In this document: one piece after another, positions 1 through 5,212 of the stretch | Layout: every line of letters begins with the position of its first letter | Position numbering within the stretch: the stretch's first letter is position 1 | From: a bacterium | GTDB lineage: Bacteria; Bacteroidota; Ignavibacteria; Kapaibacteriales; UBA2268 | Assembly (NCBI GenBank): GCA_024710535.1 | Contig: JANJUO010000303.1 | Location: 1-5,212 of the forward strand | Direction of reading: 5' to 3' | Length of the DNA stretch: 5,212 nucleotides | The notes under the pieces: generated by a model | Databases searched by the model: none | The model's input: only the letters and a program-made list of their open reading frames with translations | Told to the model about the DNA's origin: nothing | Made by a program: the position numbers and the translations under genes

Positions 1-185
1 AAATAAAATAAGAATCAGGATTATAATCATCGGCTGAAAAATCTTTCCAGCCGGATGCTTTTTGCCAATTTTCCCAAGTGAAATCACCAGTAATTATGAC
101 TTTCTCTTTTGCATTTTCCTTTGTGGTAGTACAAGAAACAAGCATAATTGATAACAGAATAAATAAACAAATAAATTATTTTCAT
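1..185 (-). CDS. Putative lipoprotein, C-terminus beyond window, signal peptide apparently frameshifted
   Basis: The reading frame with codons from 175 down to 2 is open and encodes a hydrophobic run ending in the lipobox LVSC (Cys codon 133-131). It continues as a polar, Trp-rich segment (about 43 residues seen, including TWENWQKASGW) that I do not recognise. That frame has no good start: a TAA lies at 178-176 and its only ATG (145-143) would leave just four residues before the lipobox Cys. An ATG at 185-183, preceded by AGGA at 7-base spacing, begins MKIIYLFI in the neighbouring frame and stops at 86-84 after 33 residues. Skipping one base near 161 would join them into MKIIYLFILLSIMLVSC, a typical lipoprotein signal. 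So this is either a gene with a one-base insertion (mutation or sequencing error) or a decayed gene. The ATG lies 2 bases after the flhA stop, so it is probably cotranscribed with flhA. The mature protein would sit on a membrane facing the periplasm; its function is unknown. Confidence 0.55.
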
Positions 186-187
186 TT

Positions 188-2311
188 CTAAATCCTCACA
201 TAACTATGAATTTCAACATCTGTATCTGCCGGCAATTCGGTATAACTTATCACATTTACCATTGGATAAGTTGTATGAATCATGCGGTAGAAATATGGAC
301 GAACTTGAGCCGAGCAAATTACAAGTGGCAAATGCCCTGCTATTGAAATATCATCAATTGCATCGGATAAACTTTTCTGTACAGAATTAATAATATCCGG
401 GGGCAATCCAAGCGATGCCATAAGTGCATTCTGATTTCCCGATTGAAGCGCATTTGTCATAATATCTTCTAATTGAGGGTCAATAGCAATTGCATGAATT
501 GTACCGTTTTGGTCTTGATATAACTTTTTGATTGTTTCGGAAATACTATGACGAACATACTCCGTAAGCACATCAATATTTTTTGTAACCTTTGCATATT
601 CAAGTAGTGATTCGAGTATCATCGGCAAATCCCTAACTGGAATACCCTCACCAAGGAGATTTTGAATTACTTTCTGAATTGTAGAAACCGGTAAATTGTC
701 AGGAGTAACCTCTTCAATCAATGCCGGATAATCTTCTTTAAGATTGTCAACCAAATGCTTAATATCTTGCCTTGTAATCAGTTTATCTGCGTTTCTACGC
801 AATAATTCAGTTAAATGTGTTGTTAGAACTGTTGCCGCCTCAACAACTGTATATCCAAGAATTTCAGCATTTTCACGATTTGCAAATGTTACCCAAGTTG
901 CTGGCAATCCAAAAACAGGCTCGGTGACTTTAATTCCATTAATATCTCCTTCGGCTGTTCCGGGATTCATAGCCAAGAGCATATTTGGATGAAGAACATT
1001 CCTTGCAATTTCATTTCCACGAATTTTAATTACATATTCTTCCGGCTCTAATTGCAAGTTATCTCGCACTCTAACCGGAGGGAGAATAATCCCCAATTCT
1101 ACTGCCAACTGCCTTCTTACATTTGTGATTCGCTTGAATACATCGCCTCCCTGAGATTCATCAACAAGCGAAATCAAACTATATCCAAGTTCAATCTCAA
1201 CAGGATCCACTCTCAGCAATTCTTCTACTGGTTGCTCTGTTGGTTTTTGGGATTGCTCTGCCTCTGAAATTTCTTTGGCAAGTAAATTATCTGCATCTGT
1301 TCGTATTGTTTTAACTCTAAAATAAGCATAAGTACCTATAATTGAACTTAACAACATAAATGGCAAAAGCGGGAATCCCGGCAGTAATCCAATAAAAATC
1401 AACATTCCGGATGTGATAAATAGCGGCTTTGGCTTAGAGCCAAATTGTTCAGTAAGCTCATGCTCAAGATTATCGCCTGATGCTGAGCGAGTGATAACCA
1501 AACCACCACCTATTGACACGAAAAGTGCCGGAATTTGAGAAACAAGTCCATCACCAATTGTTAAAATGCTATAAGTTGCGGCTGCTGTTGCAAATTCCAT
1601 ATCCATTTGCAACAAACCGATAAGAAAACCACCTATTAAATTGATTGTTGTAATAATTATACCGGCAATAGCATCACCTTTGATAAATTTTGCCGCACCG
1701 TCCATTGCTCCAAAAAAGTCTGCTTCTTGATTAAGTTCCTGTCTGCGTTTTCTCGCAGTTTGCTCATCGATAAATCCTGCATTCAAATCGGCATCAATCG
1801 ACATTTGCTTTCCAGGCAAAGCATCCAATGTAAATCTGGCAGTTACTTCGGCTATACGCGTGGAACCTTTGATAATAACTATAAAATTTATAACGAGCAA
1901 TATCAAGAACAAAATAATACCGACAATATAATTCCCTCGTATTACGAAATTTCCAAATGCTTCAATAACATGACCTGCCTGCGCCTCAGATAAAATCAAT
2001 CTCGTGGAGGCAACGTTCAAACCAAGCCGGAAAATTGTTGAAATAAGCAATATAGTTGGGAATGAAGAAAATTCAAGAGGAGTTCTAAGATAAACGGCAA
2101 CAAGTAGAATCAGAACAGATATTCCAATATTTACTGCCAAAAATAAGTCAAGAAGAATTGCCGGCAGTGGAACAATCAATATCACCAGAATAAAAAGTAT
2201 GCCAATTGCCAAGCCCAAATCTTTATTGTCTTTAACAACAGGCAGAACATTATTCTGCAATTTTTGCATAGGAACAGAGTTCATTATTGCTAATTGTCTG
2301 CTTTTAGCCAT
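188..2311 (-). CDS. flhA: Flagellar biosynthesis protein FlhA (type III export gate)
   Basis: Encodes a complete 707-residue FlhA, the nonameric inner-membrane gate of the flagellar type III export apparatus. It couples proton flow to export, and its cytoplasmic domain docks chaperone-substrate complexes. Residues 1-30 are a polar leader. Hydrophobic segments at about 31-51, 53-75, 127-147, 212-235, 245-273 and 297-333 make up the eight-helix membrane half. The FHIPEP signature is FRLGLNVASTRLIL (94-107). The cytoplasmic loop keeps RIAEV, ARFTLDALPGKQMSID and DADLNAG (152-179), then EADFFGAMDGAAKFIKGDAIAG (197-217, split here for description). The charged residues known to matter in Salmonella FlhA appear as R152, R159, D163, K208 and D213. 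A linker (about 335-365) leads to the FlhA-C domain, ending in VNVISYTELPADTDVE. Length is close to the usual ~690-700. ADLNAG and the C-terminus favour FlhA over injectisome SctV. ATG 2311-2309 is preceded by AGGA at a long 13-base spacing; M10 or M15 are possible alternative starts. No flagellar neighbours (flhB, flhF, fliPQR) are seen. Confidence 0.96.
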   Translation of the reverse strand: MAKSRQLAIMNSVPMQKLQNNVLPVVKDNKDLGLAIGILFILVILIVPLPAILLDLFLAVNIGISVLILLVAVYLRTPLEFSSFPTILLISTIFRLGLNVASTRLILSEAQAGHVIEAFGNFVIRGNYIVGIILFLILLVINFIVIIKGSTRIAEVTARFTLDALPGKQMSIDADLNAGFIDEQTARKRRQELNQEADFFGAMDGAAKFIKGDAIAGIIITTINLIGGFLIGLLQMDMEFATAAATYSILTIGDGLVSQIPALFVSIGGGLVITRSASGDNLEHELTEQFGSKPKPLFITSGMLIFIGLLPGFPLLPFMLLSSIIGTYAYFRVKTIRTDADNLLAKEISEAEQSQKPTEQPVEELLRVDPVEIELGYSLISLVDESQGGDVFKRITNVRRQLAVELGIILPPVRVRDNLQLEPEEYVIKIRGNEIARNVLHPNMLLAMNPGTAEGDINGIKVTEPVFGLPATWVTFANRENAEILGYTVVEAATVLTTHLTELLRRNADKLITRQDIKHLVDNLKEDYPALIEEVTPDNLPVSTIQKVIQNLLGEGIPVRDLPMILESLLEYAKVTKNIDVLTEYVRHSISETIKKLYQDQNGTIHAIAIDPQLEDIMTNALQSGNQNALMASLGLPPDIINSVQKSLSDAIDDISIAGHLPLVICSAQVRPYFYRMIHTTYPMVNVISYTELPADTDVEIHSYVRI

Positions 2312-2343
2312 TTATTTGATTTTTTCCTGCAAAACTAATAAAA

Positions 2344-2370
2344 AATATAATATTGCAATTAGTTTGCCAA
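2344..2370 (-). promoter_or_regulatory. Possible promoter of flhA
   Basis: On the minus strand TTGGCA (2370-2365) resembles a -35 box and TATATT (2349-2344) a -10 box, with a 15-base spacer, which is shorter than ideal; a 17-base alternative gives the weaker TATTTT. A TAGTTTTG at 2337-2330 matches the Bacteroidota -7 element TAnnTTTG, but no TTTG lies at the proper -33 distance. The region follows a terminator for the upstream gene, so flhA needs a promoter here, but in such AT-rich DNA these matches are weak. Confidence 0.3.
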
Positions 2371-2396
2371 AAATTAAATTTGCTAAATTAAATTTG
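2371..2396. repeat. Two 12-bp direct repeats upstream of flhA
   Basis: AAATTAAATTTG occurs at 2371-2382 and again at 2385-2396, a 14-base period. It lies between the terminator of the upstream gene and the candidate -35 box of flhA. It could be an UP-element-like A/T tract or a regulator site, or a chance repeat in AT-rich DNA. Confidence 0.45.
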
Positions 2397-2419
2397 GAAT
2401 GGTTCCTTAGATATCACAT

Positions 2420-2448
2420 AAAAAAAGCCCACAAAAAATGTGGGCTTT
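2420..2448 (-). terminator. Rho-independent terminator of the 2472-3203 gene
   Basis: A perfect 10-bp stem (2424-2433 with 2439-2448, core GCCCACA/TGTGGGC) has a 5-base loop. Read on the minus strand it runs into seven consecutive T (2426-2420). It begins 23 bases after the stop of the minus-strand gene ending at 2472 and separates that gene from flhA. On the plus strand the stem is followed by GCATAA, so it acts in one direction only. Confidence 0.88.
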
Positions 2449-2471
2449 GCATAATTCATTTTGATTCTGTA

Positions 2472-3203
2472 TTATCTTGCAATCAATAATTTTTTTGTTT
2501 TTGATTTGGTGCCATTCATCAAAACATTGCAATAATAATTTCCGGATACAAGGTCTTCCACATTAATTTCTTTAGTATTCTTGCAATCGCACAATTCTGT
2601 GATTTTTACTCTTGTTCCTAATTCATTATAAATTTCAAGGAATGGTTCGCCTGTAATTTTTTCAGGAAGATTAATGTCGAATTTAGCAATAATTCCATTT
2701 GTTGGATTAGGATAAATATCGCGAATTCCAAATTCTGCATCGCTATATACTTCTTCAACACTCACTTCAACACCAACATAATACGTTACTTCAAGCTCAA
2801 CCTTATCTTCAGGGTTATCTTTCAGATAAAATGTAAAAAGTGCTTTGCTGATACCTTTGGTTTCAAACGGCATCAACAATAAATGTATATCATCTTCCAA
2901 AGAAGTTCCATTAGCCTCAATTTTTTGCGACCAAGGCATTTCCCATTCATCAGTAAACAAAGCAAAACACTCGCCCCAACATACATTAAGCATGTGGTTT
3001 TCTGTCATTGATATACCTTTTGCTTTTATCATAACATCAAGAGGTTTATCAGTTTTATTTTTCAAAGTTACATAAGAAGTAACATCTATAGCCTCGACAG
3101 GACCCTGAACAACTGCAGGTCCTTTGATGATTTCAAGACTTTGTGAATAAGCAAAATCTATTGCGAAAATCATTAGTGCAATAATCAGTATTAATTTTTT
3201 CAT
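2472..3203 (-). CDS. Secreted protein with probable T9SS type A C-terminal sorting domain
   Basis: Encodes 243 residues. Residues 1-20 are a Sec signal peptide (MKK, hydrophobic core, cleavage probably at AYS-Q). Residues 21 to about 148 look like an all-beta domain: alternating strands such as SYVTLKNKTDKPLDVMIKAK, then ALFTFYLKDNPEDKVELEVTYYVG. Between them sits the motif NHMLNVCWGECF with C75 and C79. Residues about 155-243 resemble the T9SS type A sorting domain: DIYPNPTNG (162-170), then LEIYNELGTRVK, a stretch ending INVEDLVSGNYYCNVLMNG, and the basic tail KSKTKKLLIAR. In T9SS-bearing bacteria this domain directs export across the outer membrane and cell-surface attachment or release. 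The N-terminal domain is not one I can name, so its role is unknown. Five cysteines (75, 79, 205, 207, 225) could form disulfides. No clear Shine-Dalgarno is seen, only an A-rich leader. Its own terminator follows. It is divergent from the thioredoxin-like gene at 3304. Confidence 0.88.
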   Translation of the reverse strand: MKKLILIIALMIFAIDFAYSQSLEIIKGPAVVQGPVEAIDVTSYVTLKNKTDKPLDVMIKAKGISMTENHMLNVCWGECFALFTDEWEMPWSQKIEANGTSLEDDIHLLLMPFETKGISKALFTFYLKDNPEDKVELEVTYYVGVEVSVEEVYSDAEFGIRDIYPNPTNGIIAKFDINLPEKITGEPFLEIYNELGTRVKITELCDCKNTKEINVEDLVSGNYYCNVLMNGTKSKTKKLLIAR

Positions 3204-3226
3204 ATTTTTTCAAAAATAGTTAAACA

Positions 3227-3254
3227 AATTTTATAAAATTACGTTTATAAACGT
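3227..3254. promoter_or_regulatory. Twin 14-bp palindromes in the divergent intergenic region
   Basis: AATTTTATAAAATT (3227-3240) and ACGTTTATAAACGT (3241-3254) are both perfect palindromes. They abut with no gap and agree at 10 of 14 positions, sharing the core TTTATAAA. They lie 23 bases from the minus-strand start at 3203 and 49 bases from the plus-strand start at 3304, where divergent promoters must be. They may be paired operator sites for a dimeric regulator. Alternatively they are symmetric -10-like elements, since each contains TATAAA on both strands. I saw no convincing -35 or -33 partner on either side. Confidence 0.4.
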
Positions 3255-3303
3255 TGTAAGTTAACAAAAATTTTTGAAACTAAATAAATAAAAAAGGTTC
3301 ATA

Positions 3304-3807
3304 ATGAAAAAATTTATTATTGCAGGCATTTTATTTGCAATTTCTTTCAATTTTATGCTATTTGCACAAGATGGCAAAAAAGTACCTTCTGTAAGAGTAA
3401 AAAGTTTACAAGGAGAAACGGTTGTAACTTCCGAATTAACCAACGATGGCAAGCCAATTGTTTTTACATTTTGGGCAACTTGGTGTAAGCCATGCCTCCA
3501 AGAAATGAATGCAATTAACGAAAAATTCGAAGAATGGACAAAAGAAACCGGTGTTAGAGTTATCGCGATTTCAATTGATGATTCTCGTAATACAAAAAAA
3601 GTTGCTCCATTAGTAAAGGGACGCGGTTGGAAATTTGACGTTTTATTAGATGAAAACAGCGACTTCAAACGCGCTATGAATGTTAGCAATCCTCCACATT
3701 CATTCATTGTTAATGCAAATGGCGAAATCGTTTGGGAACATACCGGTTATGCGCCTGGCGATGAAGAAGAAATGTTTGACAATATCAAAAAAGTTGCCGG
3801 CAAATAA
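3304..3807 (+). CDS. TlpA-like periplasmic thiol-disulfide oxidoreductase (thioredoxin fold)
   Basis: Encodes 167 residues, a normal length for a single-domain exported TlpA/ResA-like thioredoxin. Residues 1 to about 21 are a Sec signal peptide (MKKFIIAGILF, ending FMLFAQ), with no lipobox. The AhpC-TSA/Redoxin fold follows: VPSVRVKSLQGETVV (27-41), the strand KPIVFTFWATW, and the active site WCKPC with redox cysteines C61 and C64. Then come the strand VRVIAISIDD (84-93), the cis-proline region NPPHSFIV (129-136, P131 next to the active site in the fold) and NGEIVWEHTGYA. Family members reduce or exchange disulfides in exported proteins, for example in cytochrome c maturation; the substrate here cannot be read from sequence and no cytochrome gene is nearby. 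ATG 3304 is preceded by AAGG with a 6-base spacer. The gene stands alone between a divergent neighbour and a terminator. The KP dipeptide between the cysteines is common in TlpA-like reductants. Confidence 0.93.
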   Translation: MKKFIIAGILFAISFNFMLFAQDGKKVPSVRVKSLQGETVVTSELTNDGKPIVFTFWATWCKPCLQEMNAINEKFEEWTKETGVRVIAISIDDSRNTKKVAPLVKGRGWKFDVLLDENSDFKRAMNVSNPPHSFIVNANGEIVWEHTGYAPGDEEEMFDNIKKVAGK

Positions 3808-3823
3808 ATTTTTATTGAAATCT

Positions 3824-3858
3824 AAAAAAGGGGTTAATTATAAAATAACCCTTTTTTT
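3824..3858. terminator. Bidirectional Rho-independent terminator between convergent genes
   Basis: The arms 3824-3836 and 3846-3858 form a 13-bp stem with one G-U pair (A-tract, GGGGTTA / TAACCC, T-tract) and a 9-base loop. On the plus strand it ends in seven T (3852-3858), 16 bases after the thioredoxin stop. On the minus strand it ends in six T (3829-3824) and serves the transporter gene. The transporter stop codon (3859-3857) overlaps the outer end of the stem. Confidence 0.88.
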
Positions 3859-5212
3859 ATTTTATCAACCAAGAAGGATTCAATCCTGAGCCAATATTGA
3901 AAACAAATTGACCCCAATAATAAGTCATAAATGTTATAACTATTGCGCCAATTAAATTAAGCAAAAGTCCAGCTCTTGCCATATCTTTCACTTTTATCTG
4001 ATTCGTACTGAAAACAATTGCATTTGGGGCTGTTGCAACCGGTAGCATAAATGCCATCGAGCCGCTTAAAGTAGCTGGGAGCATCAATAACAAAGGATTT
4101 ATATCTGCTGAAATCGCAATTCCAGCAAGAATCGGCAGAACCATTTCTACTGTTGCTGTATTTGATGTTAATTCTGTTAGAAATGTTATGATAATAGAAA
4201 TTCCAGCAATAATCAGCAATGGATGCAATGTTGCAATTATCGACATTTTTTCACCAATAAACAAGGATAGTCCTGAATCTTTCAAGCCAGTTGCCAATGC
4301 AAAACCACCACCAAAGAGAAGCAAAATGTGCCAAGGCAGTTTGGATGCTGTTTTCCAGTCGAGTATTCTATTTCCCATTTCATTTTTTGAAGGTATCAAA
4401 AATAAAATTATCGCCATAAATATCGCAACAGTTCCATCATTTATAAATTTACTTTTTGGGAATAGCGATGACCAGCCACTGATTGAAAGGACTCCTAAAT
4501 TCAAATCCGCTCTAAATAGCCAAAGAAATGCTAGAATTGTAAATACTACAAATACAATTTTCTCTTCATAAGAAGCATTGCCCATCTCTTTGAGTTGATT
4601 ATGAAAAGTATGTTTATCAACATTTAACCAATTTTCTTTTTTGGGTTTGAAACTCAAATATAAAATTATAAATGATGCTATAAATATCAGAAATGAAATT
4701 GGGAAAGAAAATATCATCCAGCTCGCAAACGAAATATCTGTAGCTGATGGAAAATATATATCAAATATTCTCACAAAAGATAAATTGGGTGGAGTTCCTA
4801 CCAAAGTTGCTATGCCGCCAATTGAAGCACTATAAGCAATACCCAATAATAAGCCAACTTGAAATTTTGATGATTTGCCCTTCAAATTCTTTTGCAATTG
4901 ATCAATTATCGATATTGCCGGTGGAAGCATCATCATTACCGTTGCTGTATTTGATATCCACATTGATAGAAAAAAAGATGCAAACATAAATCCAAGTAGT
5001 ATTCTTGCCGGGCTTACTCCGCTAATGCTCAACAAAAACAATGCAATTCTTTTGTGTAAATTCCATTTTTCCATTGCAAGAGCAATCATAAATCCGCCCA
5101 TAAACAAGAAAATCACATCGTTGAAATAAGTTGCGGAAACCTCTTTGCCGTCCATTATTCCAAATAAGGGAAATAATGCTACTGGTAATAAAGAGGTAAT
5201 AGCAAGTGGAAC
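3857..5212 (-). CDS. DASS/SLC13-family sodium-coupled anion (dicarboxylate or sulfate) symporter, N-terminus beyond window
   Basis: The frame is open from the right edge to the TAA at 3859-3857, 451 codons in view. The ATG at 5155-5153 is internal: upstream codons read VPLAITSLLPVALFPLFGI, the usual DASS sequence just before IFLFMGGFMIALAMEKWNLHKRIAL. Counting from that Met, the two inverted-repeat SNT motifs that bind sodium and substrate in structures such as VcINDY are SNTAT at 69-73 and SNTATVEM at 331-338. Also present are GGIATLVGTPPN (113-124) and LPVATAPNAIVF (371-382), plus about ten hydrophobic segments and a C-terminus just after the last helix. In VcINDY the first SNT lies near residue 150, so perhaps 60 residues are missing here. 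The protein sits in the inner membrane and imports di- or tricarboxylates or sulfate with sodium; EKWNLHKR and SNTATVEM look more like the carboxylate branch, but the substrate cannot be fixed. It converges on the thioredoxin gene and shares its terminator. Confidence 0.94.
   Translation of the reverse strand, partial: VPLAITSLLPVALFPLFGIMDGKEVSATYFNDVIFLFMGGFMIALAMEKWNLHKRIALFLLSISGVSPARILLGFMFASFFLSMWISNTATVMMMLPPAISIIDQLQKNLKGKSSKFQVGLLLGIAYSASIGGIATLVGTPPNLSFVRIFDIYFPSATDISFASWMIFSFPISFLIFIASFIILYLSFKPKKENWLNVDKHTFHNQLKEMGNASYEEKIVFVVFTILAFLWLFRADLNLGVLSISGWSSLFPKSKFINDGTVAIFMAIILFLIPSKNEMGNRILDWKTASKLPWHILLLFGGGFALATGLKDSGLSLFIGEKMSIIATLHPLLIIAGISIIITFLTELTSNTATVEMVLPILAGIAISADINPLLLMLPATLSGSMAFMLPVATAPNAIVFSTNQIKVKDMARAGLLLNLIGAIVITFMTYYWGQFVFNIGSGLNPSWLIK

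Noticed and set aside
188..2311. Reading the flhA gene as an injectisome gate (SctV/InvA/LcrV-type relative)
   Set aside because: The families are homologous, but DADLNAG, the EADFFGAMDG stretch and the C-terminal ending match FlhA, and no injectisome genes are present.
3211..3218. TATTTTTG on the minus strand as the -7 element of the secreted-protein gene
   Set aside because: It matches TAnnTTTG, but it is only 7 bases from the ATG, leaving almost no leader, and no TTTG lies at the right -33 distance.
3265..3276. CAAAAATTTTTG palindrome as a third operator
   Set aside because: It is a simple A-run/T-run dyad lacking the TTTATAAA core of the twin palindromes, and easily arises by chance in this spacer.
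3261..3707. A 148-codon open frame on the minus strand opposite the thioredoxin gene
   Set aside because: It lies almost wholly antisense to a clear TlpA-like coding region with a signal peptide and CXXC site, and its own translation shows no recognisable domain.
4188..4571. A 127-codon open frame on the plus strand inside the transporter gene
   Set aside because: It is antisense to conserved DASS membrane segments and has no family resemblance or ribosome binding site; a shadow of the real gene.
5153..5155. ATG at 5155 as the true start of the transporter
   Set aside because: In-frame codons upstream to the window edge continue typical DASS membrane sequence, and starting here would delete the first helices before the first SNT motif.

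Overview
This is an AT-rich bacterial window with four recognisable genes and one broken or partial one, in short, tightly packed transcription units. It looks like chromosome from a member of the Bacteroidota/FCB group. The 2472-3203 gene ends in a domain resembling the C-terminal sorting signal of the type IX secretion system (T9SS), ribosome binding sites are weak and A-rich, and intergenic DNA is strongly AT-biased. A flagellar export gene (flhA) in the same window argues against classical non-flagellated Bacteroidia. It fits better with deep FCB lineages such as Ignavibacteria or Kapabacteria, where flagellar genes and T9SS cargo are known together. This placement is inference.

Left part (1-2450, minus strand): flhA, the inner-membrane gate of the flagellar type III export apparatus, has its own short upstream region. 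It is followed after only 2 bases by the start of a lipoprotein gene that runs off the left edge and whose signal peptide appears split by a one-base frame change. No other flagellar gene is visible. Middle (2472-3807): a secreted protein with a probable T9SS sorting domain (minus) and a TlpA-like periplasmic thioredoxin (plus) are transcribed divergently from a 100-bp spacer containing two abutting 14-bp perfect palindromes. Right part (3857-5212, minus): a sodium-coupled anion/dicarboxylate transporter of the DASS/SLC13 family, converging on the thioredoxin gene across a bidirectional terminator and open at the right edge.

The genes do not form an obvious single pathway. The only plausible functional pairing is between the cysteine-containing secreted protein and the divergent thioredoxin, and that is speculative. 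I found no RNA genes, CRISPR array or mobile element. I did not find a clear previously undescribed system; the best leads are the twin palindromes, the split lipoprotein signal and the uncharacterised CWGEC protein beside the thioredoxin.
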